From NCBI GenBank assembly GCA_964641415.1, contig CAZXMW010000008.1:39365-103364 (forward strand): a stretch of 64,000 nt of DNA, written 5' to 3'. This DNA is from JAHECW01 sp964641415 (GTDB taxonomy: Bacteria; Acidobacteriota; Thermoanaerobaculia; Thermoanaerobaculales; Sulfomarinibacteraceae). The number at the start of each line of letters is the position of its first letter. The stretch's first letter is position 1. Shown here one piece after another: positions 1-8,264 of the stretch. A model generated the notes under the pieces. The model was not told the DNA's origin. It worked only from the letters and a program-made list of their open reading frames with translations, and ran no database searches. The translations under genes and the position numbers were made by a program.

Positions 1-286
1 GGGACGCCGACGCCATCTCGAGCGTGCCGAAGACCACCAGGACGTGCCGCCCGACCCGGGCCTGGTCGTCCATCTTCAAGCGGCCACCGACGACGACGAC
101 GTCACCCTCGATGTCGGCTCTCGGACCGAGCCGGACATCGGCCTCGAAGGCGATGACATCGCCGTCGACGCGCTTGTTGATGGAGACGTCGTTGAATACC
201 GTGGTCCGAGCCGGCGCCGCTGTCGACCAGGACGCGGCCACGACGAGCGCGGCGACGAGCACGATCGTCAGTCGCCGTTGCGCCAT
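1..286 (-). CDS. bactofilin-like secreted polymer-forming protein (3' part cut by window edge)
   Basis: Only the first 95 codons are in the window. The start has a basic N-terminus and a hydrophobic stretch (TIVLVAALVVAA) that looks like a signal peptide. After it comes a repetitive, Asp/Val/Gly-rich pattern (DGDVIAFEADVRLGPRADI, then DVVVVGGRLKM) typical of the right-handed beta-helix of bactofilin/polymer-forming proteins. The start overlaps the end of the anti-sigma gene by 19 bp, so it is probably the third gene of the sigma/anti-sigma operon and may be an envelope-stress or shape output. The family assignment is from pattern only, and the C-terminus is unseen. Confidence 0.6.
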   Translation of the reverse strand, partial: MAQRRLTIVLVAALVVAASWSTAAPARTTVFNDVSINKRVDGDVIAFEADVRLGPRADIEGDVVVVGGRLKMDDQARVGRHVLVVFGTLEMASAS

Positions 287-810
287 GGTGAGACCCGCCG
301 CCACCTGCGGGTCGCGGCGATCACCGCCGCGACGCCGACCAGGCTGACGACCACGGCCGCGGCGAGCACGGCCGGAGACAGAACGGCGCCGGTGGCGCCG
401 GCCGCGGTGCGCAGCGCCGCGGTCCAGTCGCCGGCGGTCGCGGCGACGGCCAGCCAGCCCTGAGACGACCACACCGGGAGCACCGCGAGCAGGCTGCCGC
501 CGGGCAGGCCTCCGAGGAGCATCGCGCCGAGCAGCGCGACGAACAGCGAGGCGGCAACCGGCAGCAGTGCGATCACCCGGCGCCGGCGACGGGCCGACCC
601 CATGGCGACCCGGACGCGGCCCTCGAGCCTGGGATCGGCGGCAGGCAGGACGCTGGAAAAGATCAGCCCGAGCGCGCGCTCGGCCGCGGCAACCTCACAG
701 CACCGAGGACAGCGCTCGACGTGACGGCGGATCTCGTCGGACAGCTGCCCGCTCTCGTGACCGACCTCGGCGAGCTTCTCTTGGATCACCTCACAGTCGG
801 TTGCCACCAC
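268..810 (-). CDS. zinc-finger anti-sigma factor, membrane-bound
   Basis: This 180-residue protein starts with a putative zinc-binding anti-sigma domain: Cys6, then His30-x3-Cys34-x2-Cys37 (HVERCPRC). The C-terminal half has hydrophobic segments (about residues 75-100 and 145-170) that would anchor it in the inner membrane. Family knowledge says such proteins hold an ECF sigma factor inactive until a stress signal arrives. It lies 26 bp downstream of the ECF sigma gene on the same strand, which fits a cognate pair. The stop overlaps the next gene. Confidence 0.85.
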   Translation of the reverse strand: MVATDCEVIQEKLAEVGHESGQLSDEIRRHVERCPRCCEVAAAERALGLIFSSVLPAADPRLEGRVRVAMGSARRRRRVIALLPVAASLFVALLGAMLLGGLPGGSLLAVLPVWSSQGWLAVAATAGDWTAALRTAAGATGAVLSPAVLAAAVVVSLVGVAAVIAATRRWRRVSPWRNGD

Positions 811-836
811 GGCCTCCTCTCACGCGACGCCGGACC

Positions 837-1409
837 TCACAGGAAGGTCGTCAATGCGCTACGTAGTACGGTGTGGGCGCGAAAAAGTTTGTTCTTCACG
901 GTTCCCAGCGGGATGTCCTTGAACTCGGCGATCTCCTGGTAGCTCAGACACCCGAAATGTCGCAGCAGAACGAGTTCGCGGTACTCGGGCCGCAGCTCGT
1001 CGACGGCTCGCTTCAGCGCCGCCGACAGCTCGGAATTCTCGAAGTGGCCGAGCGGATCCTTCGAGGCGTCCTCGAGGTCGAGCTCGACCTCGTCGCCCTC
1101 GCGGTCGGTGCGGTACAACGCGACGGTTCTCAGCTTGCGGCGGCGGAGATGATCGATGCCCAGGTTGTGGGCGATCCGAAACAGCCAGGTGGAGAACCGG
1201 TAGCGGGGATTGAAGCGGTCGAGCGCCGACCAGGCGCGGATGAACGCCTCCTGACACAGCTCTCGCGCGATCTCGATGTCGCCGACAAGCTGGCCGAGAA
1301 ACGCCGTGAGCCGGCGCTGGTAGCGGCGCACCAGCACGGTGAATGCCTGCTCGTCGCCGTCGAGCGCAAGCCGCACCAGCTGCTCGTCAGAGGCGTCACG
1401 GATGGTCAC
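837..1409 (-). CDS. ECF RNA polymerase sigma factor (RpoE-like)
   Basis: The 190-residue protein has sigma region 2 (ELCQEAFIRAWSALDRF, FSTWLFRIAHNLGIDHLRRR) and region 4 with a helix-turn-helix (LSYQEIAEFKDIPLGTVKNK), with no region 1 or 3, which is the ECF layout. It should direct transcription of its own operon and an envelope regulon under control of the adjacent anti-sigma factor. I chose the GTG at 1409 because TATGAT lies 9 nt upstream, as at other starts here. An upstream GTG/ATG in the same frame up to 1469 would add an Arg-rich tail unlike the family. Confidence 0.9.
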   Translation of the reverse strand: MTIRDASDEQLVRLALDGDEQAFTVLVRRYQRRLTAFLGQLVGDIEIARELCQEAFIRAWSALDRFNPRYRFSTWLFRIAHNLGIDHLRRRKLRTVALYRTDREGDEVELDLEDASKDPLGHFENSELSAALKRAVDELRPEYRELVLLRHFGCLSYQEIAEFKDIPLGTVKNKLFRAHTVLRSALTTFL

Positions 1410-1418
1410 AGCGACGAG

Positions 1419-1424
1419 ATCATA
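1419..1424 (-). promoter_or_regulatory. putative -10 box of the sigma-factor operon (leaderless)
   Basis: TATGAT on the minus strand ends 9 nt before the GTG start of the sigma gene. The spacing puts the expected transcript start at or within 2-3 nt of the start codon. No convincing -35 box is seen. Confidence 0.4.
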
Positions 1425-1527
1425 CCCCGTCCGGCATCTGCGGGCCGACCACCGGGCAGGCCGGCACACAACCCGGCCGAAGCTGAACGACTCTGGTGGA
1501 GGAGAATCGCTCAGCTCGGGCCCGGGT

Positions 1528-1544
1528 TAGACTGTTCCCGGAGG
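1528..1544 (+). promoter_or_regulatory. -10 box and Shine-Dalgarno of the VWFA gene
   Basis: TAGACT (1528-1533) is followed by a strong GGAGG (1540-1544), spaced 6 nt from the GTG at 1551. This fixes the start although the reading frame stays open far upstream. Confidence 0.5.
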
Positions 1545-1550
1545 TGCAGC

Positions 1551-3281
1551 GTGAAGCCGAAGCTGATGCTCGCGATGTTGCTGTGCGGCCTCATGGCCGT
1601 TGTCGTGGCCGCCGAGGACGAGCCTGCCGGCCAGCCTGAAGGTCGCGATGCGGTCGGCGGTCTGCCGTTCGCCGGCAAAATCGAGGTGACCCTGGTCAAC
1701 GTCAACGTCTACGTCACCGACAAGGACGGGAGGGCGGTCACCGACCTGACGGCCGACGACTTCGTGCTGACCCACAACGGGGCCGTCAGATCGATCACCA
1801 ACTTCGGCCTGTTCACGGACGAGATCTACCGCAGCTTCTATCGCCCCGACGGGGCCCCGCTCGGCCCGTCGACGCCGACCCCGGTGCCGGGCGTCGAGGA
1901 TCTGACGAAGGACAGCTTCCGACCGGTCTACGTCGTGCTCTACTTCGACAACGAGAACTCGCGCACGCTCGACCGGAACCGGCTGATCAACCAGTTTCGG
2001 AGCTTCGTCCGGGAGAACCTCCATCCGCCGGTTCAGATGATGGTCGTCTCGTACACTAAGAAGTTCGAGGTTCTGACGCCCTTCACCAGCGATCCGGGCG
2101 ACATCTACGACGCGCTGCGCGAGATCAAGATGATGGTCGGCGGACGGACCGAGGTCGACAACATGCGCAAGGATATCCTGCGCGAGTTCAGCGAGGGCCA
2201 GCGCGGCGCCCGCGGCCAGGTCAACCCGCAGACCATGGGCCGCGCCCACGGCATGATGATCGGCTTTGCCGAGGAGGAGGCGAACCGGCTGCAGTTCACC
2301 CTCGGCGCGCTGCGCGACACCCTGACCATGCTGTCCGGTCTGCCGGGCAAAAAGATCATGGTCTACGCCTCGAACGGGCTGCCGATGGTCGCCGGGCTCG
2401 ACCTGTTCTACGCCTTCGCCAACACCTTCCAGGAGTCGTCGACGGTGACCGAGTCGGCCCGGTTCAACATGACCCGCCACTTCAACTCGCTGGTTTCCAA
2501 CGCCAACGCCCAGGACATCAGCTTCTACACCTTCGGCGTCGGCGGTCTCGAGAACCCGGCCATCAGCTCGGCCGAGCTCGGCAGCCGGCAGGACGTCATG
2601 TCGGCCAGCCTGGGTCAGCAGAACTACCTCGACTCGTTGCGGTTCATGGCAGACAGCACCGGCGGCATCGCGACCCTCAACACCAACGACTTCACTGTCG
2701 GTCTCGACAAAGTCGCGCAGGACTTCTTCACCTACTACTCGGTCGGTTTTCCGCTCCAGCAGAGTGGTCTCGACAAGATCCACAAGATCACCATCGAGAT
2801 CCCCGAGCACCCCGACTACCGCGTGCGCTATCGGCGACGCTTCGTGGAGAAGAGCCTGGAGAGCCGGGTCCAGGACACGGTGGTCACCGGGCTCATGTTC
2901 CCGCTCGAGGACAACCCCATGGAGCTCATGGTCGAAACCGGCGATCAGGCCCCGGCGACCGAAACCCGGTGGATGGTCCCGTTTAGCGTGTCGTTTCCCC
3001 TCAAGACGGTCGCACTGCTGCCCGCGGGCGACGACTTCGTCGCTTCCGTCAACCTGTTCATCGCCGCCCGTAACGACCGCGGCGACCGGTCGGATGTGGT
3101 CCGCCGCGACCACGAAATCCGGATCGCCGCGGCCGACGTCGAGCGCGCCCAGGACGACCGTTTCACCATCAGCACCAACCTGCTGATGGAATCCGGCAGC
3201 CACACGGTGGCCGTCGGCCTGCTCGACCCGGTCACCCGCCAGTCGTCCTACACCACGACCCGGGTCACCGTGCGGGAGTAG
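1551..3281 (+). CDS. secreted VWFA-related protein of the acidobacterial type
   Basis: The protein of 576 residues begins with a signal peptide (LMLAMLLCGLMAVVVA followed by AED). A short beta domain follows (VTLVNVNVYVTDKDGRAVTDL), typical of the N-terminus of the 'VWFA-related Acidobacterial domain' family (TIGR03436). The von Willebrand A-like core follows (YVVLYFDNENSRTLDRNRL, MMVVSYTKKFEVLTPFTSDP), with a C-terminal beta-rich region. These proteins are exported and of unknown function; a metal-dependent adhesion role is only suggested by the fold. The gene is divergent from the sigma operon. Its stop is followed after 4 nt by the displaced 40-bp repeat of the biotin-carrier gene. Confidence 0.85.
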   Translation: MKPKLMLAMLLCGLMAVVVAAEDEPAGQPEGRDAVGGLPFAGKIEVTLVNVNVYVTDKDGRAVTDLTADDFVLTHNGAVRSITNFGLFTDEIYRSFYRPDGAPLGPSTPTPVPGVEDLTKDSFRPVYVVLYFDNENSRTLDRNRLINQFRSFVRENLHPPVQMMVVSYTKKFEVLTPFTSDPGDIYDALREIKMMVGGRTEVDNMRKDILREFSEGQRGARGQVNPQTMGRAHGMMIGFAEEEANRLQFTLGALRDTLTMLSGLPGKKIMVYASNGLPMVAGLDLFYAFANTFQESSTVTESARFNMTRHFNSLVSNANAQDISFYTFGVGGLENPAISSAELGSRQDVMSASLGQQNYLDSLRFMADSTGGIATLNTNDFTVGLDKVAQDFFTYYSVGFPLQQSGLDKIHKITIEIPEHPDYRVRYRRRFVEKSLESRVQDTVVTGLMFPLEDNPMELMVETGDQAPATETRWMVPFSVSFPLKTVALLPAGDDFVASVNLFIAARNDRGDRSDVVRRDHEIRIAAADVERAQDDRFTISTNLLMESGSHTVAVGLLDPVTRQSSYTTTRVTVRE

Positions 3282-3285
3282 CTCT

Positions 3286-3325
3286 ACTCGAGCTCGACCA
3301 GCACGGTCCCGGCGTCCACGGTGCG
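3286..3325. repeat. 40-bp direct repeat, left copy (displaced 3' end of biotin-carrier gene)
   Basis: This copy is identical over 40 bp to 6227-6266. Read on the minus strand it encodes the last residues of the biotin carrier protein (RTVDAGTVLVELE) followed by TAG, whereas the functional gene ends in TGA. It has no gene upstream of it, so it is a relic copy at the far edge of the two-gene cassette. Confidence 0.9.
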
Positions 3326-3353
3326 AGTTGACGCGCGTTCGAGGGGCTTCGGG

Positions 3354-4457
3354 TCAGTCGAGATCGAGATGCTCGAAGATCGCTTCGGCCCACAGCTGAT
3401 TGCCGCGTGCCGACCAGTGGGCACGCGGGGCGAACAGCGCCTCGCCCTCGGCGAGATAGGCCTCGACCTGTGTCGGCACGAGGTCGACCACGCGGGCATC
3501 GACGGTGAGGAACTCTCGTTTCTGGACATCGAAGCGGTGACGCCAGCTCGGGTCGCCCAGTTGTCGGCGAACCCCGGCCGGCGCGAGGATGACCACCACC
3601 GTCAATGGTCGGCGGCGCGCGCGGCAGGTGAGGACGGCTCTCTCGACGATCGCCCGTCCGAGATCAAGGTCCGGTCCGCCGGCGATGAGCCCGCGGTGCC
3701 AGGCTCCTCTCCGTCCGAGGAGCCACGCGGCCGCGAAGCTGTGTCGCATCACCAGGGGCGTGCGCGAAGCCTCCGGCACGGGCGTGTTGTCTACAACCAC
3801 CGTCCCGTCCACGAGGCGAAAGACCGGCTTGGGGTGGAGGAAGTGGCCTACCCCATCGCGGACGAGGTTTTCGGGAAAAAGAACCGTGAGCAGGTAGTGG
3901 TCGGGATCGAGCTCGCCGCCATCGAGCTCCAATCGCAGCACGGACTGTCCGAGGCCGTAGCCGTGCACGCCATAGTTGAGGACCTCGAGACCATCTCGCT
4001 GGCGTTCGAGATTTGCGCCGATCGTCTCGTCATCATCGACCTCCTCGCCGAAAGCGAGCGAGTCTCCGAAGAGCGCGATTCTCGTCACGCCGAGATCCGC
4101 TTCCCCGGAATACTCCCGAGCTCCACGCAGACCGCCGGAGTTGATCGTCACCTGGAAGGGGATTTTCCGGTCGCTGACGTACCCTGGCTCGTTGGTCCAA
4201 CCGAGGATCGGGTGATAGCGGTCCCAGTGATAGGTCAAGTCGCCGAACTCGGCCGCCTCCCACTCGGCAGCACCCGTGATCTCCGCCGGGCTGCTGAAGT
4301 GGAGCCGAAGTCGGATTTCGGCAGCCGTCAGAACGACCATCGCGATGACAGCGACCGGGACGCACGCGAACAGCACCCGACGTCCGAACGGCCGAGACCG
4401 GCGGTATCTGGATATCCCAGGGCGGTCTTGGTCACGGCCGAGCCGGGGCTTCAACAT
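3354..4457 (-). CDS. membrane-anchored SGNH/GDSL-family hydrolase
   Basis: The 367-residue protein has an Arg-rich start, one N-terminal membrane segment (VLFACVPVAVIAMVVLTAAEI) and an SGNH domain outside the membrane. The nucleophile motif is clear (ALFGDSLAFGEEV). Near the C-terminus HWSARGNQLWAEAIF matches the His block, but the usual DxxH aspartate is not visible (PRAH instead), so activity may be altered. Family members O-deacetylate or O-acetylate polysaccharides or lipids. It is divergent from the glycosyltransferase at 4526, and both sit inside the repeat-flanked cassette, suggesting joint glycan or lipid modification. A perfect TATAAT lies 8 nt before the ATG. Confidence 0.7.
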   Translation of the reverse strand: MLKPRLGRDQDRPGISRYRRSRPFGRRVLFACVPVAVIAMVVLTAAEIRLRLHFSSPAEITGAAEWEAAEFGDLTYHWDRYHPILGWTNEPGYVSDRKIPFQVTINSGGLRGAREYSGEADLGVTRIALFGDSLAFGEEVDDDETIGANLERQRDGLEVLNYGVHGYGLGQSVLRLELDGGELDPDHYLLTVLFPENLVRDGVGHFLHPKPVFRLVDGTVVVDNTPVPEASRTPLVMRHSFAAAWLLGRRGAWHRGLIAGGPDLDLGRAIVERAVLTCRARRRPLTVVVILAPAGVRRQLGDPSWRHRFDVQKREFLTVDARVVDLVPTQVEAYLAEGEALFAPRAHWSARGNQLWAEAIFEHLDLD

Positions 4458-4465
4458 CGACCATG

Positions 4466-4471
4466 ATTATA
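4466..4471 (-). promoter_or_regulatory. -10 box TATAAT of the SGNH hydrolase (leaderless)
   Basis: A perfect TATAAT on the minus strand ends 8 nt before the ATG at 4457. It shares the 68-bp divergent region with the promoter of the glycosyltransferase gene. Confidence 0.5.
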
Positions 4472-4513
4472 GGCGCCGGATGCGCCGACACGTGCATCCG
4501 GCTCGAGAGCTGC

Positions 4514-4519
4514 GACAAT
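4514..4519 (+). promoter_or_regulatory. putative -10 box of the cassette glycosyltransferase
   Basis: GACAAT ends 6 nt before GTG 4526. It fits the -10/start spacing seen at ten other units in the window and supports 4526 over the open extension back to 4463 or the ATG at 4571. Confidence 0.35.
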
Positions 4520-4525
4520 CGGGAC

Positions 4526-6220
4526 GTGATCCGAAGGTTGGATGATGGCAGTTCGCGCCACGACGCGCCCATGAAGGCCGGAGCAGCACTGTCGGCCTCG
4601 CGTCCGCCCTCTCGATCGCGCCGGATGCACATTGCCGCGGTTCTCGCAGTGATCGCGGTGACCGGGGTGGTCGCCCTTCGGTCCGCATGGCTCTGTGATG
4701 ATGCGTACATCACCTTTCGGGTGGTCGACAATCTGGTCGACGGCTACGGCCTCCGATGGAACATCGCCGAACGAGTGATGGTCTACACGCATCCGCTGTG
4801 GTGTCTGGTGCTGGTCGCCGTCAGGGCGGTGTGTGGATCGCTGCCCGAGCCCACCATCTGGCTCTCCCTCGTTCTCGGGCTCACTGCGATGGCACTGATC
4901 GTTCCCTGGGACCGACCCGGACGGTGGTCGTGGTTGGCGGTCGCGGCGCTGGTCCCCGGCTCCAAGGCGCTCACCGAGTACACGACGTCGGGTCTCGAAA
5001 ACCCGTTGGCTTTCGTCGTCTTCGCTCTTCTGCTCCGTGTGGTTCGCATGCCCGGCACTCCGGACGGACGAATCGCACTGATCGCGGCACTGCTGGTGAT
5101 GACCCGCCCGGACTCGGTGCTGCTCGTGGGACCTCTGGTCGTGACCTGGTATCTGCGAGAGGGGTGGCGCCTCCCGAGGCTCACTTCGGTGGCCGGGGCT
5201 CTGCCATTGATCCTCTGGGAGGGGTTTGCGCTCGTCTACTACGGCCGGCTGCTGCCGAACACCGGACCGGCGAAGCTCGGGGCCGGTGCACCCATTGCCG
5301 AGCTGTTCCTTCAAGGTCTCAGGTATGCCGCCGACTTCGCGGTCCGTGATCCCTCGGGGGCGGTCGCACTCGTCGGTTCCACCGCGCTGCTCCTGCACTT
5401 CGGCAACCCACTGGGGCGATCTCTGGGTGCCGGAGTTGTTTTCTTCACCACCTACGTCATCGTCATCGGCGGTGACTTCATGAGTGGCCGTTTCTTCGCA
5501 TTGCCCCTGTTCGCGGCCGTCGCCGGCGCAGTCGGGATCATCACCGGTTCTCTGGGTTGGTTGCCCGCACGCCGACGGCCGCCCCTGGTCGTCGCGAGCT
5601 CGATCCTGGCGGCGGTCGGGATTTTCGGGATCATTCCCCAACCCGGTCCGGTGATCGACCGGCACGGAATCGGGGACGAACGGCGGTTCTGGCGGGATGC
5701 GTTGTCGCTGCCGGCGATTCGCCACGGCGACAACGTCATGAGGATCGGCTGGGTCGGGGCCGCGATGGCTGCTCGTGATCGAGGAGAGCCGGACGTCGTG
5801 GTTCGCGGCGGCATCGGTCTCTTTGGGTACTACTGCGGGCCGCTCGTCCACGTGATCGACCGCTTTGCCCTGGCCGATCCGCTTTTGAGCCAACTCCCGG
5901 CTCGCGCGGGAAGCAGAATCGGCCACTTCCAGCGTCGCCTTCCGGAGGGATACATCGAGTCGATTTCGGCGGATCGCAACCTCCTCGAGGATTCAGATCT
6001 TGCCAAGTATTACGACACGATCAGGGCCGTCACGAGAGGGCCGTTGCTGAACGTCCACAGGCTGTGGACCGTTCTCGAACTGCAGACCGGGGCGCTTGAC
6101 GCGCCGCTGCTCCGGTACCTGAGCCGCGCTGAAGCGCGGCATCGCGAGCCGTTGGCGCGGCCCACCATTCCACCCGATCTCACGATCTCTGCCTTCTACA
6201 CGAAAAAGCCAGAGCGCTGA
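4526..6220 (+). CDS. polytopic GT-C-type glycosyltransferase (AftB-like pattern)
   Basis: About 564 residues with many hydrophobic segments. After the first membrane helix there is a loop with CDDAYITFRVVDNLVDGYGL, then VMVYTHPLW and later SGLENPLAF. This arrangement (DDAY/F, YTxPLW, GLE) is shared by lipid-phosphate-sugar-dependent GT-C enzymes such as the mycobacterial arabinofuranosyltransferase AftB and many uncharacterised bacterial relatives. The Asp pair probably binds the donor or metal on the periplasmic side. The substrate is unknown. It ends 4 nt before the stop of the convergent biotin-carrier gene. GTG 4526 is chosen from the -10 spacing; ATG 4571 is an alternative. Confidence 0.7.
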   Translation: MIRRLDDGSSRHDAPMKAGAALSASRPPSRSRRMHIAAVLAVIAVTGVVALRSAWLCDDAYITFRVVDNLVDGYGLRWNIAERVMVYTHPLWCLVLVAVRAVCGSLPEPTIWLSLVLGLTAMALIVPWDRPGRWSWLAVAALVPGSKALTEYTTSGLENPLAFVVFALLLRVVRMPGTPDGRIALIAALLVMTRPDSVLLVGPLVVTWYLREGWRLPRLTSVAGALPLILWEGFALVYYGRLLPNTGPAKLGAGAPIAELFLQGLRYAADFAVRDPSGAVALVGSTALLLHFGNPLGRSLGAGVVFFTTYVIVIGGDFMSGRFFALPLFAAVAGAVGIITGSLGWLPARRRPPLVVASSILAAVGIFGIIPQPGPVIDRHGIGDERRFWRDALSLPAIRHGDNVMRIGWVGAAMAARDRGEPDVVVRGGIGLFGYYCGPLVHVIDRFALADPLLSQLPARAGSRIGHFQRRLPEGYIESISADRNLLEDSDLAKYYDTIRAVTRGPLLNVHRLWTVLELQTGALDAPLLRYLSRAEARHREPLARPTIPPDLTISAFYTKKPER

Positions 6221-6224
6221 TGGG

Positions 6225-6728
6225 TCACTCGAGCTCGACCAGCACGGTCCCGGCGTCCACGGTGCGGCCGGGCTCGACATGGACCGCGGTCACGGTGCCG
6301 GCCTGCGGGGCGGTGAGCTCGTTCTCCATCTTCATGGCCTCGAGCACGACCAGCGGCTGGCCGGGCTCGACGGCATCGCCCACCGCGACCCCGACGCTGA
6401 CCACCTTGCCGGGGATCGGCGCCTCGACCAGGCTCGGGCCCGATTCGGCCTCGGCGGCAATGGCCTCGATCGCCTCGACCGGGGTCAGCACCTCGAGGTC
6501 GAAGTCGCGTTCGCCGACCGCGACCCGCCACTGGCGTCCGGCGCCTCGCTGGTAGCTGACCGAGAAGCTGCGGCCGTCCTCGATGTAGCGCATCGATGCG
6601 ATGGCGCCGTCGAGGCGGATGACATCGACCCGGCGCCGCACGCCATCCACGGTGACCTCGAACCCGTCGGCGACCCGCTCGACCTCGACCTCGCGGGCCG
6701 CGTCGTCGCTGCGAACGACCCACTTCAT
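6225..6728 (-). CDS. biotin carboxyl carrier protein of acyl-CoA carboxylase
   Basis: 167 residues. The C-terminal 75 residues form a biotinyl domain with the AMKM biotinylation motif (VLEAMKMENELTAPQAG) and the usual paired glycine turns. The N-terminal part (MKWVVRSDDAAREVEVERV) is the beta-rich extension found in stand-alone carriers of propionyl-CoA-type carboxylases. It carries the carboxyl group from the biotin carboxylase to the carboxyltransferase. It starts in a 4-bp ATGA overlap with accC. Its last 40 bp are duplicated at 3286-3325, so the present stop may have been supplied by the inserted cassette. Confidence 0.9.
   Translation of the reverse strand: MKWVVRSDDAAREVEVERVADGFEVTVDGVRRRVDVIRLDGAIASMRYIEDGRSFSVSYQRGAGRQWRVAVGERDFDLEVLTPVEAIEAIAAEAESGPSLVEAPIPGKVVSVGVAVGDAVEPGQPLVVLEAMKMENELTAPQAGTVTAVHVEPGRTVDAGTVLVELE
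6227..6266. repeat. 40-bp direct repeat, right copy (in 3' end of biotin-carrier gene)
   Basis: This copy is the coding 3' end of the intact biotin-carrier gene and is identical to 3286-3325. The match stops sharply at 6267 (G against A at 3326), so the duplication covers only the gene end. Confidence 0.9.
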
Positions 6729-8242
6729 CGCGGAAACCTCCCGTGCTGCTGGCGCACGCCCTCCTGCCACCAATGGCTGTGTTCGCCGTGCGCGAAGACG
6801 TCGTCGCGCACCGAGCCGGACTCGAGGGTCGCGAGGCACGCCGCCGCGACCACCGACGCCTCCTCGGCCTCGGGATCCTGGGCTCCGTGCAGCTCGGCGA
6901 GCCGGCGGGACGCCAGCAGCTCGTCGAGAAAGGCGGTGTGAAAATCGGCGGCAGCGAACTCGTCCATCTCGACTAACGCGCGGAACAGGGTGAGGGTGGT
7001 CGCGATACCGCGCACCTGGTACTCCTGGAGCGCGCGCCTGAGGCGCGCCACCGCCCTGGGCCGGTCGGCCGCGGTGACGACCAGCTTGGCGACCATGGGG
7101 TCGTAGTCGAGCGGCACCACACTGCCCTGAAAGACCCCCGAGTCGACCCGAACCCCGGGGCCGCTGGGTCGGACCAGCAGGGTGATCCGGCCGGGCGACG
7201 GCGCGAAGTTCTTGAGTGGGTCCTCGGCGTAGACCCGGCACTCGATCGAGTGGCCGCGCGGGATGAGCTCCTCCTGCTTCAGCGAGAGCTCGCGGCCGAG
7301 CGCGAGGTTGATCATCTCGCGCACCAGGTCGACGCCGTAGACCTCCTCGGTCACCGGGTGCTCGACCTGGAGCCGGGTGTTCATCTCGAGGAAGTAGAAC
7401 CCACCGTCCGGGTCGACGAGAAACTCCACCGTCCCGACGGAGTGATAGCCCGATCCTCTGACGATCGCGAGCGCCGCCTCGCCGAGCTCGCGCCGAAGCT
7501 CGGGGCCGACCACCGGCGACGGGCACTCCTCGACGACCTTCTGGTGCCGTCGCTGGATCGAGCACTCACGCTCGCCGACATAGACCGCGTTGCCGTGCCG
7601 ATCGGCCGCGACCTGAACCTCGATGTGCCGAGCCCTGGTCACCAGGCGCTCGACGTAGACCCGGTCATCGCCGAAGTAGGCCCGACCCTCGGAGCACGCA
7701 CGGTCGAACGCGGTGGCAAGCTCCGAGCGGTCGTGGACCTCGCGCATGCCCTTGCCGCCGCCGCCGGCCACCGCCTTGAGCAGGACCGGTAGCCCGTGCT
7801 CGTCGACGAAGGCCTCGAGCTGGTCCGGATCCTCGATCGGGTCGACCATGCCGGGGATGAGCGGCACACCGGTTTCGACCGCCAGCTTGCGGCTCTCGGT
7901 CTTCGACCCCATGAGTCGGATCGCCTCGGGCGGCGGCCCGACCCAGGTCAACCCGGCCGCCTCGACCTGCTCGGCGAAGCCCGCGTTCTCGGCCAGAAAA
8001 CCGTAGCCTGGGTGGACGAGATCGACGCCGCTGTCCCGAGCGGCCCCGAGCAGACGGTCGATGTCGAGGTAGCTCTCGGCGGCCGGCGCCGGCCCGATGG
8101 GCAGCGCCTGATCCGCCATGAGCACGTGGGGCGCGCGCCGGTCGACCTCGGAGTACACCGCCACCGTTTCGATCCCCATCTCGCGGCAGCCGCGAATGAT
8201 CCGGACCGCGATCTCACCCCGGTTCGCAATCAGCAATTTCAT
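6725..8242 (-). CDS. accC: biotin carboxylase subunit of acyl-CoA carboxylase
   Basis: 505 residues with the full ATP-grasp biotin carboxylase: N-terminal KLLIANRGEIAVRIIR, glycine-rich ATP loop KAVAGGGGKGMREV, EFLVDPDGGFYFLEMNTR and RLQVEHPVTEEVYGVDLV. It carboxylates biotin on the carrier protein using ATP and bicarbonate. The C-terminal extension lacks a biotinyl domain, because the carrier is the separate next gene. I chose ATG 8242, which starts the canonical motif and has a GGAGCGGG ribosome site upstream; the frame remains open to 8338 but that part lies in the inverted repeat region. Confidence 0.95.
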   Translation of the reverse strand: MKLLIANRGEIAVRIIRGCREMGIETVAVYSEVDRRAPHVLMADQALPIGPAPAAESYLDIDRLLGAARDSGVDLVHPGYGFLAENAGFAEQVEAAGLTWVGPPPEAIRLMGSKTESRKLAVETGVPLIPGMVDPIEDPDQLEAFVDEHGLPVLLKAVAGGGGKGMREVHDRSELATAFDRACSEGRAYFGDDRVYVERLVTRARHIEVQVAADRHGNAVYVGERECSIQRRHQKVVEECPSPVVGPELRRELGEAALAIVRGSGYHSVGTVEFLVDPDGGFYFLEMNTRLQVEHPVTEEVYGVDLVREMINLALGRELSLKQEELIPRGHSIECRVYAEDPLKNFAPSPGRITLLVRPSGPGVRVDSGVFQGSVVPLDYDPMVAKLVVTAADRPRAVARLRRALQEYQVRGIATTLTLFRALVEMDEFAAADFHTAFLDELLASRRLAELHGAQDPEAEEASVVAAACLATLESGSVRDDVFAHGEHSHWWQEGVRQQHGRFPR

Positions 8243-8264
8243 GCCCGCTCCGTCGTGCTGTGAT

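Larger units (their letters stand above)
3326..6226. mobile_element. two-gene cassette between 40-bp direct repeats
   Basis: About 2.9 kb holding a divergent pair (SGNH hydrolase, GT-C glycosyltransferase) lies between exact 40-bp direct repeats derived from the 3' end of the biotin-carrier gene. This resembles an island inserted at the 3' end of a gene, re-creating the end of its target. No integrase or transposase is present inside, so the mechanism is unknown; recombination or a degraded island are both possible. Confidence 0.55.

Noticed and set aside
1527..3203. 558-codon open frame on the minus strand
   Set aside because: It lies wholly antisense to the VWFA gene, has no start context and no recognisable protein pattern. 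High GC keeps such frames open.
4451..5926. 491-codon open frame on the minus strand
   Set aside because: Antisense to the GT-C gene, with Arg/Gln/His-rich composition and no motif.
3326..6226. insertion sequence or transposon
   Set aside because: No transposase and no terminal inverted repeats. Only direct repeats from a host gene are present, so I call it a cassette of unknown mechanism.
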